Shown piece after piece: positions 34,761 to 47,987 of a DNA stretch of 64,000 nucleotides. How positions within the stretch are numbered: position 1 is the stretch's first letter; each line of letters begins with the position of its first letter. Below the pieces are notes generated by a model, which was not told the origin of the DNA, made no database searches, and saw nothing but the letters and a program-made list of their open reading frames with translations. The stretch comes from Golubevia sp. BC0850 (taxonomy: Eukaryota; Basidiomycota; Exobasidiomycetes; Golubeviales; Golubeviaceae), in the NCBI GenBank assembly GCA_012976225.1, contig JAAVVG010000016.1, positions 1 to 64,000 on the forward strand, written 5' to 3'. The position numbers were made by a program, and so were the translations under genes.

Positions 34761-35140
34761 TATGACTGATGTGTTGGTTGTTGGAGCGTGGTGGGTTGGA
34801 AATCAAAGGTGGAGGGAATTCAGCCAAGATATCAACAGGAGGACGTTGAAAGAGGGTGGAATTTTGAGATATTGAATCGCGTCCTCTGATTGTATGTTCC
34901 TCGAAAAAGGTGATCAAGTCGAAACTTTTCTTCTTCTTCTCCAACAAACCATTCGACGTAAGTTGCTGTTCTTTCTCTTCTTTTTCGTCTTTTATGAATT
35001 AAATCTAATCAACTCATTCATTCTATTCTTATCTCCTTTGCAGCCGTGATCCACAGCCGTGAGGTCAAACCCCCCAACCAACTTTTCAACTCTTCAATTT
35101 CTTCCTTTTTTCAAATCTCAACTCTTTTACTGTTCATAAA

Positions 35141-36135
35141 ATGTCAGCTCCCAACCCAAAAGCCTTTCCTCTAGCTGATGCAGCTTTGACCAATCAAATC
35201 TTGGATTTAATTCAACAAGCGTTAGTGGATTTGAAAATTCTATTCCTTCATTCCTTCCTTTCTCCCTGACTCCCTCTCTCCTCTTTCTCTCCCTTCATCT
35301 CCCTTCCCCTTTCTCTCATCCTCTCCCTCACTCTTCCTCCATCAGCTCCCACTACAAACTCCTCAAAAAAGGAGCCAACGAAGCCACCAAGACTTTGAAC
35401 CGTGGAATCTGTGAATTCATAGTCATGACAGCCGATGTAGAACCCATTGAGATCGTCCTACACTTACCTTTACTTTGTGAAGATAAGAACGTTCCATACG
35501 TCTTTGTTCCAAGTAAGACTGCTTTGGGAAGAGCTTGTGGAGTTAGCAGACCTGTGGTGGCTTGTTCTGTCATGACGGGAGAAGGGAGAGAATTGGGAAG
35601 TCAGGTTGAGACTGTCAAGTTGGCGGTGAGTAGCCAATAGAATGAGCGAAACAAGTTCAGGAGAAAGGAAGAGTGTGGGAGAGAGAGATTGAAGGAAGGA
35701 AGAGAGAGGAAGGGAAGAAGAACATGACAAGGATCTCATGCCTATGGAAAGGCTAGAAGGATTTGAAAAGAGACAGGGAAACAGATGAAAAGGTCGATTG
35801 GCACAGAACAAACAAAACTTCAAATATGATGCTCCGAGGCATTTGGCTGTAGGAACCTAAACTTTCTTTCTACGCCCTGCGTGGAAGGAGAGTTGAAGTT
35901 CGATGCCGACAATATCTCGCTACCTAATTTTGCTTGGAAACAAGTGGAAACCTATTACTGATTTTGAAAAGGGTGTTTGAGCATGAGAAGAAACATGGGG
36001 AGATGAGAGTTGGATCATGTTGAGCATGACAGGACTTTTTTAGATTTGGAACGTAACACTGAAACTCTCTTCTCTTTTCTTCCCTTTGACCAAACCTTTG
36101 TTGGGGTTTTCCAGATTGAGAGACTTCTTATCTAA
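35141..36135 (+). CDS. SNU13: Snu13 / 15.5K kink-turn binding protein (L7Ae family)
   Basis: RNA-binding protein of the U4/U6.U5 tri-snRNP and of box C/D snoRNPs. Three exons fit in phase: 35141-35220, 35346-35625 and a last exon of only 21 bases, 36115-36135 (IERLLI plus stop), giving 126 residues, close to the usual 125-128. Hallmarks are [36 protein letters not shown] and [20 protein letters not shown] followed by [11 protein letters not shown]. The final intron is 489 bases, long for this window. It contains a C/D-snoRNA-like element, which would be fitting because the protein itself binds the C/D kink-turn. The first intron donor is GTTAGT. Confidence 0.93.
35818..35968 (+). ncRNA. Candidate intronic box C/D snoRNA
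   Basis: Inside the last Snu13 intron. A C-box-like ATGATGC (35826-35832; one change from RTGATGA) and a D-box CTGA (35958-35961) are flanked by complementary CTTCAAA (35818-35824) and TTTTGAAAAG (35962 onward), giving about six pairs of terminal stem. The box-to-box distance (136 bases) is longer than most C/D snoRNAs. No guide target could be checked here. It is a candidate only; chance is possible in a 489-base intron. Confidence 0.3.
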
Positions 36136-38056
36136 AGGAATGGTTTTTTGACTCCTTTCAACTTTTTCAAGCCTCTTGGTTTCTTTCTCTCTTTTCATTT
36201 CTTCGATGAGGGTCCAATGTTGACTTTGAGCAACTGATTTAAATCCAATGTTTTTTCCATTGTAGAAAGGTGTTACCTCTGGTTTTTTTTAATTTTGTGA
36301 ATATGAAAAACGTGGGTTCTCTCTTTGTCTTTTGGGAGGAGGTTGGGATTTAATGGAATGAGTATTTGTTCCTCTTGTTCATTAACTTCCCACAGCATTT
36401 TCCTTCTTTTTTTCTTTCTGTAACGATACTTTTCATTTTGTACTACATTTGTCCACATATTTTTTGGGGTGTTTGGGCATGCGAAGCGAGAGACTGAAAG
36501 GAGAAGGAGAAGGGAGAAGAACACAGATTGTTGAGAGACACGGGACACATGCAGCTGTTGGAATGCTTTGGGAGAGAGATCGATTTGTTGAGAGATTGAT
36601 GGAACAACGGGGGACAGACGATTTCATCATGAGTGAACTTCGAGACTGGCTTCATAACTATCAACATCATGCCCGGAGCTGTGTAGTTGAACAGTCTCAT
36701 CGTCTCTCATTAATCTCCGCCTCTCCCCCTCTTCTTTGTTTACCTATAGCACTGCACTTCATTTGCTCAGGGTAAATCTATCCCGCACTCGTCACTCTAT
36801 CCTCTTGTTCTGCTTTTCTCTCTCCAAGAGTTCTAGCTTTACGAAAGACTCGCCAACCCATCCGTTCCTTGATGTTAGATGAAGTGGTGCTTGGTAAGCA
36901 TCCAAAGAAGAAAGAACGCAATTGTGAGAGATATTTAACCCTTTTTTTTTGCTAGAGGAAAGGCAAAAATTTGTTCAAGGATCGAGGGTGAGTTGAGTCG
37001 GTGGTACGGGTTGATGAGGCGGTGAAGGCCCGATAAAGAAAGACTCTCTTGTTTTCTTGCCTGGTAGATGTAGACACCAACGAAAGAGAGCGTTCAAATG
37101 ATAGATTAAAGCTGCCTCGTCTACGCTCAAAGACCTCCCTCTCCCCCTTTGGCCTGTCGCAGCTTCAAGTGACCTAGATTCGAACCTCTCTTCCCTTCTA
37201 CTTCTGATCGTTCCAACCTGGCAACGCTACTTTCACACTTTCACGCTATCGAATTATTTTTTCCCTTCTAATCCAACCTGCACATCTTCTTCAGACCCAA
37301 TCTAACTCAACTCGCTTTCAACGCAATCGTTTCTCCACTTCACAAGCCTCATCCAGTATCTCTTTACTTGGAAAATTAGCCCCGACTCTCAACAATTCTC
37401 TTTCCATCTCTAGAATCCGACTCAGAGAGGTTTCAAGGGATGGGGAAGTCAAGTCGGAGAAGGTCGAGAGTTGGAACTAGACAAGCTGTGAAACGTGAAG
37501 AAGGAGTTCTGTCAAACCTCACGGTATCCTCGACTCCAAGATGTGTGCCTCACTTTTGATTGCCTACCTTTTCGCTTTCTTTTATTTCCTGCTTTGAATC
37601 TCACTTTGTCTGTCTCTGACTCTTCAAGTCGGGTGAAAATGGCTACGTGCTTTCCAAACTCTTCTGCTTCTTTCGCTCTTACCCCTAAATGCTGCGGTAC
37701 AACTCCTTAATTGAATCATGTAAAGGATTGTGATCCACTCTTCCGAGCTGTTCCCAGATTGGACAAAGCTGTGTGGGCGAATAAGGGATAGGTCCGAGAT
37801 TAGCGGATTTTTCTGGCGGCTCGATCAGCAATTCTCAAAGGTCAAAAGAAAACTCAGACCCTCCTTTTTTCTTCCTTCCTGACCATCGTATCGTTTTGAC
37901 TCTTCCGACTTTGGATCACCAATCATCCTTCCTTCACCAAGATTCTTCTTGAACATAGTAAGTGCTTTTCAGGCTAAGTCAAACAATGAGAACACAGATC
38001 TGACTTCCTGTCTTCACCCCAGTGCGGCACATTCTCTCGTCCTCAGCCTTTCCATC
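36136..38056. other. Intergenic region, no confident gene
   Basis: Nearly 1.9 kb. There are frames at 36449-36775 (+) and 37495-37710 (+) and an exon-like stretch at about 37270-37480 (RFSTSQASSSISLLGKLAPT ... KSEKVESWN) that looks like part of a small mitochondrial protein, but I could find no start or partner exons. CT-rich tracts around 37850-37960 are probably the promoter or leader of the F-box-like gene at 38057. Confidence 0.35.
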
Positions 38057-39841
38057 ATGGTTGGAGAACTCTCCGTCAGAAGTTCCAGAAAGGAGTCAGC
38101 AAACTTCAGCACTCTGCCTGAAGATCTTGTTCCTCTAGTGGTCGGATTCATCCGGAGCTGGGCAGAGAAAGAGGAGCTCGGCAAAGACTTGGAGGAGCAA
38201 AGAGAGAAAGGAAGAAGGTGGGTAGCCTTCTTCTCCTGTCCTGTCTGCTTTCATCGTTCTCCTCTGATCTGGAATCTTCTTGGATTTTCCAACAACAGAC
38301 TCAGAGACCTCATCCTCCTCTCTGTCGCCTCGACTTCGAGATCGGCCTACTCCAGTTGGCATCCTTTCCTACTCCAAAACATTATTTTCACCGGGCTCAA
38401 CATGGGTTCAATCATTTCTCTACTTCAAAGAAATCCGGAATTTGGCAGTCAGATTCAGGAGCTGGTGGTGCGGCCCTTCAAAGGCAATCCAACTCAGGAA
38501 GAGAGCGCTTCCTTCATCAAGCTGTGAAAGGCTCTTAGCTCTACAGCTGGACGAAGACTCACTCAAGTCGAAGCTGAATCTCAAGCTTTGGGGAACATTC
38601 GTGTCAGAACCTCCAGACTCTAGTCCTTCCAAGAGGAATCTTCTCGTTCCCACTGGCGGATTTTAGCCAAGGAAGGAGACTTCCACTCCCTTTCCTAATT
38701 CAATAGCTGAGAGGGCTCTTTTTGAGTTCTGCTTCAGATCACAAATCGAAAATGGCAGGGCAGAAAATGATATGGATTCTATGTGAGTTTCAAAGGGCCC
38801 GTGTCTCTCTGGCCACTTGCCTATCTCGCCGCTCAAACTGACCACCAATCTTTCCCCTGGGCTCCAATCTTTCCCATACGATCTGAATGGCAATAGTATT
38901 CTGCCCATGTTTGACACAGGCTTCCAGGCTTCAATGGCCTTCACTCTAGACTACGTGTCATTCGCTTATCTTTTGGAGCACTCGGAAACCTTCAAAGGTC
39001 TCTCAAGAGTCAAACAGCTAGCTCTCACACCCCAATTCGTCTGAGATAATATCTTTCTCATCAACCAGAGTTGCTTAAGGTGGAAGGGTGAAGAGAGTTG
39101 CTTGGTGGGAGGAAATCTGGAGACAGCAGCAATTTATCACTTTCTTCAGGTTACAGACTCTCTCGATTCTTTGGAGGTCATAAGTGGAGCTGCAACTACG
39201 ACTTCTGGAGCAAATTCAACAGCAGCAGTCTCAGTAGGCTTTCTCTCAAGTCTTTACAACTCTTACTCTTCAATTAAGCCCCTTCGTCTTTTCAACATAC
39301 ATGGCTTAGACTCCCTGAGTTCGCATTTCTCGAAATTCAAGACACTGAAGATATTGAGTTTAGACGGGCTTTCACTGAGAAAGATGAAGAGAGAGGAGCT
39401 CGGGGTTGAGGTGCTCCATCTACTATTCTACTGGGCTAAAGAACCCCATCCTCGGGATCAAGACTTCACAGAAGAGACGCTGCCATCTACTATTCTCTCA
39501 AATCAAAGTCTTCTAGCTCTCAGAGAAGTGGTAATTCCATCTAAACCAATCAATTTTTCAGGTTCAGAGACAGCTTCTGCGCCGTCGCTCAAACTTTGGA
39601 AAGAGGCAAGGGAAGTCTTGGAAGGGAATGAGATGGTCAAAAGTGGGAAGGTGAAGCTAAGGACCTTGGAAGTAGGAGAAACAAGTGAGCAGACATAAGA
39701 CCTTTATCTTGATGTGGAAGAGAGTAGGATCCCAACTGACCTCAACTCATCCTCTCTTTCTCTTCTCTTTCAGTTGGCAATGATACAAAGGGAGAGAGCT
39801 GTCCGTCGACTTTTGACTGGATCTGTCCTTTTCCTCAGTGA
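38057..39841 (+). CDS. F-box/LRR-like protein
   Basis: Start at 38057 (MVGELSVRSSRKESANF). The F-box-like region LPEDLVPLVVGFIRSW is interrupted by an intron (donor GTGGGT near 38217, acceptor AACAACAG near 38298) and continues LRDLILLSVASTSRSAYSSW. LRR-like text follows: NIIFTGLNMGSIISLLQRNP, then in another frame DEDSLKSKLNLKLWGTF, then FKGLSRVKQLALTPQFV, and a long frame 39102-39698 with ITDSLDSLEV-like and LRLFNIHGLDSLSSHFSKF, FKTLKILSLDGLSLRKM. The last intron (donor GTGAGC after 39682) joins to IGNDTKGESCPSTFDWICPF with stop at 39841. Frame changes near 38525 and 39040 lack convincing introns, so damage or unusual splicing is possible. Related in style to the other F-box-like loci here. 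Confidence 0.5.
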
Positions 39842-40777
39842 CGAACCTTCAACACCATGATCAACTGAAAGAGTCGTTTTAACTGGTTCGAAAAACGAAG
39901 GAGTGAATTCTGGGAAGGGCAAAGGAATGGGATCATGGGAGCTAAGAGGGCGGAGTGACTTGGGGAGAAGGAGAAGAGCTCAACTTGGGGCTTCTAGAGG
40001 CTTCCTGAAAACCGTAGTGTTGAATATTTCTATGAAATTGTATTCGATCCAAAAGTCGAAATAGCTGACGAGAGCAAAAGGGAACCGAAAGCTTGCGTGC
40101 TTGAAATCAGCTTTGGGTTTTGCCTCGACCTGTGTGGACCGCTATCCCAATAAACAAGAATGTGAAGATCAAAAGGCTCTAAGATTCAGATAAAAGAGAG
40201 TGAGTCGGAGACTTGCCAGGCTTGCCTGGCGCTACACCCAATTAAATGAATCGGAAAGTTGAAGGTTCCTTCTCAGTTCTTGGGTTGACATCTGACTTCC
40301 GAAAACCTCTTGCGATTTGAGGAACTTCTCTTATTCTGGCCCTGGGCTAGAGTTGCCACTTCTGTCGCAATTGCCCTTTGATTTGACTATGGCAGTGAGT
40401 CGTTATGTTGGGGCGAGACCAAATTTCAATGGGGAATCGCCCAACTCATCTTAGCGACCCTGTATGACGTGGACTTCAATCGATTGAAGGTTGATGTTTC
40501 TTGCCTCGAATCCATATTATTGCTCTTCTTTCAAGGACTGGATTGCCTTTGACTTTTGACGCTGAGCTGAGCTCTAAGATCACCCCTTGAAAGTTTCACA
40601 AAAACCTCTTCTCGCACCATCTTCTTTCTTCTTGCTCTCCAGAAACTTCGACTGATACTTTTTCAGAAAGACTGAAACCAAATTGAATCTTTTTTTTATC
40701 TAGTACACGGACAACATTGAAGTGACAAGGTGAAAAAAAGGAAACCGAACCGTTTAAAACCTCGTGGGTCCAACAGT
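39842..40777. other. Intergenic region
   Basis: No supported gene, RNA or mobile element. It lies between the F-box-like gene and the 3' end of secreted precursor A. Frames are short and without recognisable motifs. A local CCAGGCTTGCCTGG palindrome sits near 40218. Confidence 0.4.
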
Positions 40778-41276
40778 TCACCCAAAGATGACCTTCTTGG
40801 CCGCTTTGCCAGCGACCCTCGCAATCCTAGCAAGGGTACTTTTCGGTCCACCATTTACTCCTGGTCGGTATTCGAGGGATTCACGTTGAAGCCGCTCATC
40901 GGAAAACCAAACAGGCTCAATCCTGCCCTTGTTTGGGTCGTCCATCCGCTTCGACTGCGAGTAATTGTTATAAAAGGGATTAAATTAAAACAAACGAAGG
41001 GATCTTTTAATAACTGGCCTCAAAGGAGAATACTAGAGAGGAATGGAAACTTACTGGAAGGTCGTAATCGACCGCAACAATCCCTCGAGCTTCTCGATGG
41101 ACGCCGGATCGCAAGTCTTTCTCCTGAAGAATGACAAAACAAGAGAGTGAGTCAGATGACAGAATGAAAAGTAGGTAAAGAGGTAAATGATCACTCACGT
41201 CGGAAGATGGGACTGGAGCTGAAAAAACCAAAACCGCCAAGATGGCTAATAGTAAAGTGAATTTGACTAGTTGCAT
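40778..41276 (-). CDS. Small secreted prepropeptide A (paralogue of B)
   Basis: Three exons, all joined in phase 0: 41276-41199, 41123-41055 and 40954-40778, giving 107 residues. The signal peptide is MQLVKFTLLLAILAVLVFSA, followed by PVPSSD. The second exon carries HREARGIVAVDYDLP. The third starts S-KR-MDDPNKG, a dibasic Kex2-type site at residues 51-52, and ends in a cationic, probably amphipathic helix (STLARIARVAGKAAKKVIFG). The mature C-terminal peptide would be about 55 residues. It has no cysteine, so it is not a disulfide-rich effector or hydrophobin. Gene B at 41890, on the other strand and head to head, has the same exon plan and matching segments. Role unknown: candidate secreted peptide, antimicrobial or signal. 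Confidence 0.75.
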
Positions 41277-41889
41277 GTTTGCTTTAGAGAAAGTTATAAT
41301 AGACCCTGGGAAGAATTTGGAATTTGAGAAAAGATTGAGTTGGACCAGCCAGTGAAAAGAAAGAAGAAGAAAAAAATGAAAGGAAAGAAGAAGATGAGGA
41401 GGAGATGGAAAGAGTTCCAGCGTAACGGTTGAACTCTTAAAATATTCTAGAATGAGGGAGAGAACCTCAACATCTTTTTGGCCATGATTTGTACTGGAAG
41501 TCCCCTCAGTAAGGTGGCAACAAAGGTTTTGTGTGTGGAGTGAGCTGAACTTTGACTCAATTATGCTCGCACCAACCCTGCACCTCGCGCGCGCCTGCGT
41601 CTCACTATCTGGCATTTCCGCTCACCCTTCCCCCCCCCCATGGACCGTCCCCATTGACTCATGCTTGGCCAAGAACCAGGTTTGGGTTCTCTACCTCAAA
41701 TTTCTAGACCATTATATAGAGTCCAATCGATAGAGTTCTTTCGCTTTCCTTTCCTCTCCTCATCTGCTTTTTTCCTCTCTTCTTCTCTCATTTTCTCCTT
41801 CTTCTTTATTTTTCAGTGGCTGGTCCATCTCAATTCTTTTCGATTTTTCACATTCTCTTCATTCTATCTAAACTTTCTCTACAGCAAAA
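41277..41889. promoter_or_regulatory. Shared divergent promoter of the secreted-peptide pair
   Basis: The two leaders, each read towards its own gene, are recognisably alike. Both contain TTTTCA[CG]TGGCTGGTCCA followed by TCTCAAT/ACTCAAT-like text, and both end AACTTTCTCTA[AC]AGCAAA just before ATG. Each also has TATA-like words further out: TTATATAGAG at 41712-41721 (for B) and ATATTTTAAGAG on the minus strand near 41433-41444 (for A), each next to a TTCTAGA-like word. So the duplication included the promoter. A 10-C run lies at about 41630-41639 and a GCGCGCG at about 41586. Confidence 0.55.
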
Positions 41890-42387
41890 ATGCAACTCAT
41901 CAAATTCACTTTGCCTTTAGTTTTGGCGGTTCTGGTTTCTTCAGCTCCAGTCCCATCTTCCAACGTGAGTAACCATTCATCTCTTTGAGTGTCTTTCATC
42001 GTATCTTCTGATGTCTCTGATCTTAACTCCCTTGTTTTGTCCTTCTTCAGGATCAAGACTTACAACTCAATGTTCATATGGAAGCTCGTGGGATCATTGA
42101 ACCTCGTGAGGTCATTGGAGTCGATTACGAATTTTCAGTAAGTTTCCATTCCTTTCTATGGTCTTTTCAACTTTTGAGTTCTTCTGTTTGAGCCTCCTTT
42201 GATTTTCACTCGCTCACTGCGAACCTCTTCTGGCTCTCTAACGTTACAGTCGAACCAAGTGGACAAAAGAGCAAGAGTCCAGCTTACTGGGATCAATAAT
42301 CCAAATTGGTACTCGCAAACCCCCGTAACCACAGCAGGGAAAATCAAACAGGGAGTTACCAACGCCTGGAAAAGTATCTTCGGTTGA
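41890..42387 (+). CDS. Small secreted prepropeptide B (paralogue of A)
   Basis: Three exons in phase 0: 41890-41964, 42051-42137 and 42250-42387, giving 99 residues. The signal peptide MQLIKFTLPLVLAVLVSSA is nearly that of A and is followed by PVPSSN. The second exon carries HMEARGIIEPREVIGVDYEF, the same motif as in A with an extra six residues. The third begins SNQVDKRARVQ with a dibasic KR site at residues 60-61, and ends GKIKQGVTNAWKSIFG. The predicted mature peptide is about 38 residues, without cysteine, and contains INNPNWYSQT. A and B share signal peptide, exon structure, KR site and C-terminal FG, but the mature peptides differ strongly, suggesting fast divergence after duplication. 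Function unknown. Confidence 0.75.
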
Positions 42388-43125
42388 GTGGTTTGGCCCA
42401 CGAGATTTCTTGGTGCTGAGGGAGGTTCAAAATGTCGAATCCCAACTTGAGGCCAAAGAGTTTGTTATTTTCTTGCGTCCGAGAAAAAATAGTGTATCCT
42501 GAAACATCCACTCTCCTTTCCAAACACCAAAGTTTGATCACCAAATTGGGAGTGAAGGTCGATTGGTCCTCTTTGAGAGTGAGGCCCCTTGTTTTCCACC
42601 CCGCCCATTTCAGTCATACGACGCCCATAAATCAAACTCCTCGAAAGCAATGTTTCTGGTCTTTGGAAGCTAATGCTTTGTGAGAGAGACCTGGGAAGAA
42701 CAAAGGACCTAGAAGCTTTGAAATTTGAAGTCGAGAGAAAGACACAATTCTGAGCTGTCATCCTCGTGAACGGTCTATCCTGATTCAATGATAAAAGATC
42801 TCGACTTCCTAGGTTGCTGAACGAGTAGAAGTGAAGTCTGAGACCCAAAGGAAGGTCTAACCGTGTTCAGCTCTAGAGGCAGAGGGGAGAGAATCAGAGA
42901 CAAAGCAAGGGTGCATTCCAGAACATACGAAGAAAAGCGAGCTAACAGTCTGAAGATTTAGCACAAACTTGAAGTGAGAAGTGAAATTGAGGTGAGAAGG
43001 CTTCATTCGAAAGTTCTATTTCAGCTTGAGTCTTCTGCTTCCAACCTTGACTTTCCCGCATGCGAGAATACCTCTTCTCCCCTTCTCCTCGTCCTTCTAT
43101 TCTCCAGAACACTCCCTTCCTCTTC
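42388..43125. other. Intergenic region
   Basis: Between precursor B (+) and bL16m (-), both pointing inwards. Frames are short and lack motifs, so I see nothing beyond 3' regions. Confidence 0.4.
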
Positions 43126-44707
43126 TCACTGAGCTCTCCCTCCCTCTCCAGCCGTAACTCCCTCAACCGCCGCACTCTGAACGACACTATTCCTCGGTAA
43201 TTCAGTAGATAAGATGTGTCCTAACCTGGGTTGAGTAGTTAGAGAAATGAATTCAGTTGGAACTGGAAGTTTTGCAGAGGCCAGACGGAGAGCTTTTGAG
43301 ATGAGGAAGGGTTTGAGAATTGAGATAATAGAGGCAAGATTTGGTTCGAGAGCAGAAAGTGTTGTGAGGATTGGAGGGAAAGTTCGAGGATTTGAAAAGG
43401 ATTTGTGAGTTGGAGTTTTGGGAAGAGAGAAGAGAAAGAGGGAGGAGGAGGTGGTAGAAAATTTGAAGGTTTTGAGAAAAGTAGGTTTGAAATGAGGCAA
43501 AGCGAGTTGGGTTGAGAATTGTTGAGTAGATTGGAGATTCAAGAAATTTAAGATTGAAAAAAATGATTTGAGAGAGTTTGAAGTTCAAAGAGAATAGTGG
43601 CCGAAGAGTGTTGATGAGCAAATGGAATAGAGAAGAAATAGAAGGGAGGGGTGAAAGAAGAAGACAGTGGAAGTGTCAGCCCTTGACTTCTTGTTTCCCT
43701 GAATCTTACTTTGAATATCCTTTTGTACAAAGATTGTTTTCAAAAGCACTGTTTCCCCTTTGCGTGTGAACGTTTCTCGACCCTCAATGAGAGATCACTT
43801 CAGCAAAAAAAGCAATTTGAGAGAAACTAACCTTCTTTAGCGACTTCCAACCTGATTTCAACTGGTCCACCGACTTCGAAGATGACTCTTCCTATTGGAG
43901 CTCTGTTTCAAAGGACAAAAAGGGGGAAGATAGATGGGAAGGAGGGAAGAAATGAATGGGAAGGAAAGGAAAGGAGAGTCGTGGAAGAGAAGAGATTGGA
44001 ATTTGATTGGAAATTGTAGAAGGGAAAGAATCTCAGCCCAAAATGACAAGAAGAATGGATTGTCACAAGAATGATAAAATCCAGGGAGTGGAGTGCTGCA
44101 ATGAAGCAAGCTCTCTCTCTCTCTCTCTTGGAACGTCCTCTCGCTCTTTCTTCTCATGAATTCCACCCAGGAGAACTTCCAGATTGAAATTGGTCCCCAA
44201 CATCAACCTCACCGCTTTGGATCTGATCCCCTCTCTGCCAGATACTAACCTGCAAGCCCAAAATTCAAAAGCACCCTTTCCCTTTCCCATTCTAGTCTCA
44301 TTCCCCTTGACACAAACTGGGATGTCAGGGAAAACTCTCATGTAAACCTGAGCTCCTTTGACGACCTTCAACTTTCTCTTGAGAGCTACTTCAGCGGATT
44401 GTAATTGTTTAGCTGAAAGTCTTGCTGGAGCTAAAAGACGAATTCCATAAACGCCTTGTTGAATGGTGGTCCCTTTTAAAGAGCCACCTGTTGGGAATGG
44501 AATTCTACCTTTGTGAGATTTACGATACTTAACTCGTCGAGGTGCAAGTTGAGATCGATGTCGAATTTGTTGAGAAAAGATTGAGGAGGAGGAAGAAGAA
44601 GAAGTGGAAGTGGAAGTAGAAGATGGGAAGCATCGAGAAAGAAGAGTTGACCGATTTGAAGTTGTGGAAAGTTTAAGTGATGAGAATGATGAAAATAATG
44701 AATTCAT
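43126..44707 (-). CDS. Mitochondrial large-subunit ribosomal protein bL16m
   Basis: Structural protein of the mitochondrial 54S/39S subunit. Start at 44707 gives [20 protein letters not shown], a presequence rich in Ser. Then come the uL16 core [60 protein letters not shown] and [13 protein letters not shown] (first exon to about 44250), the exon [20 protein letters not shown] with AKE (about 43845-43910, followed by a GTTAGT donor), and the last exon [20 protein letters not shown] to stop at 43126. The three exons read as one uninterrupted uL16 family protein. The C-terminal extension ([17 protein letters not shown]...) is lineage-specific. Confidence 0.88.
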
Positions 44708-45019
44708 CTTAGCCAATTCAATGAATGGATATGGCTTGGTAGAGGGCGTTGGAAGGTCAAGTCCACTAGTCCAGCAGCCAAAACAATACGCGCAATTAAT
44801 AAAGACAGTGGGACGGACCTACTTCCTATTGCCCCTTCTTCTATCCTCTCTCTCCTATTTCCTTTTCTTTTTTTAAATCTCTTTTATCAATCCTCCTTCA
44901 GTTCAGTTCTTCAATCTATTCAACGCCAGTCAATCCTTCAAGCTACCCGTCTCTTCTCTCTCCTGCTTTCTAGTCTCTACCCCTTTCTCTTTCTCCTGTC
45001 AACCTCCCATTCAAACTAA

Positions 45020-46856
<1,837 letters not shown>

Positions 46857-47987
46857 GCGATGCTAGAACTTTTCAAGTTGGATTCACTCCCTTCAAGGTG
46901 ATCAATTCCCTTGTCGAAAGATACTCCAAAGTTTGTTTCATTGAATGAAAGGAAATTCGACTTCAAGTCCACACTATCAATTCAACAATCAACCTTCACT
47001 CTAATCTCCTTACTCCTACTCTACTTTTACTTAAACCTCAGTATCTCTTTTTCTATCTCTTCTCAAAACTCTGCACTTTCTTTCCTTTTTCCCTTTTTAC
47101 GATCTCCTTTTTCTTCAACTTCGACGTCTCCCTTTCGGATTTTCTTTCCTCTACTCTCGATCTTCCTCAAACATTGGATATGATCTTCTCAAGAAATCTC
47201 TTTTTTTCTCAGAAATTTGGTCTACTTCTTCTCTCTCTCTCCTTAAATAGCTTCCTCTTCCTTTTCCTTGTTTGAAGAAAAATTATAATACCCCAAACCA
47301 AAATTGAATCTCTGTCTCAATGTTGGTTGGCTTTTTCGTTTGAGATCTCAGAACGCTCCTATCTTCTTTTTAGGAGGTGATCTTCGATTGGACGACAAAC
47401 TGTCACTGCTCCTAATGATAACCCTGTCAGCAAAACTGCTCTATCATGTCTAGTCGCCAGTCGAGAAGTCATTTATACGACACTGTCGGCATGTCGAGTG
47501 ATGCTAGCTGCAAAGGGGGGGGGCGTAAGAAATGCGGTATCAATAACAACATTTCGGGTGAAAGTCCCACTTCAACTGGGCAGAAGACTTAACAATTGGC
47601 TCAAAGAGGAGACACGTCTTGAACTATTCTGTTTGTTTGGGTTTTGAGAGAGCGTCAACGACAGTTGTTGTTGTCGAAATGGATACCTGAAATGAGGTGC
47701 GGAAGTCAATCTGATTTTCAAACCACTACTATGTCTGTCTCTTCCAGTGTTCTTTTTTTCATCTCTGCTAATTATCGGATCAGCTTTGAGCTCTTGTCTT
47801 TTCGTGGCTTCGACTTCGACAAAGTATGCAATTCAGGGGTCTCTCGAATCTCGATTTCAAGTTGTCAACTTTCTCACTCCTTCTGTTTGGATAGAAGGAA
47901 CTGGTATTCTCATGTCAAATCGGTTCTATTACAAGGTACCATCAGTATCTATTCAAAATCTACAAATGCCAGAACGACGGCAGCACC
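46857..47987. other. Intergenic region
   Basis: CT-rich from 46980 to 47270. A 9-G run is at about 47515. The + frame at 47747-47995 (MFFFSSLLIIGSALSSCLFV...) has a signal-peptide-like start and overlaps the last bases of the P450-reductase gene by a few nucleotides. It has no motif and no supporting exons, so I leave it as unproven. Confidence 0.35.

Noticed and set aside
36449-36775. 108-codon + frame downstream of Snu13
   Set aside because: No recognisable domain, and no splice or start context that distinguishes it from chance.
37270-37480. Exon-like + stretch ending KSEKVESWN
   Set aside because: Looks like the end of a small mitochondrial protein, but no start codon or partner exon could be found.
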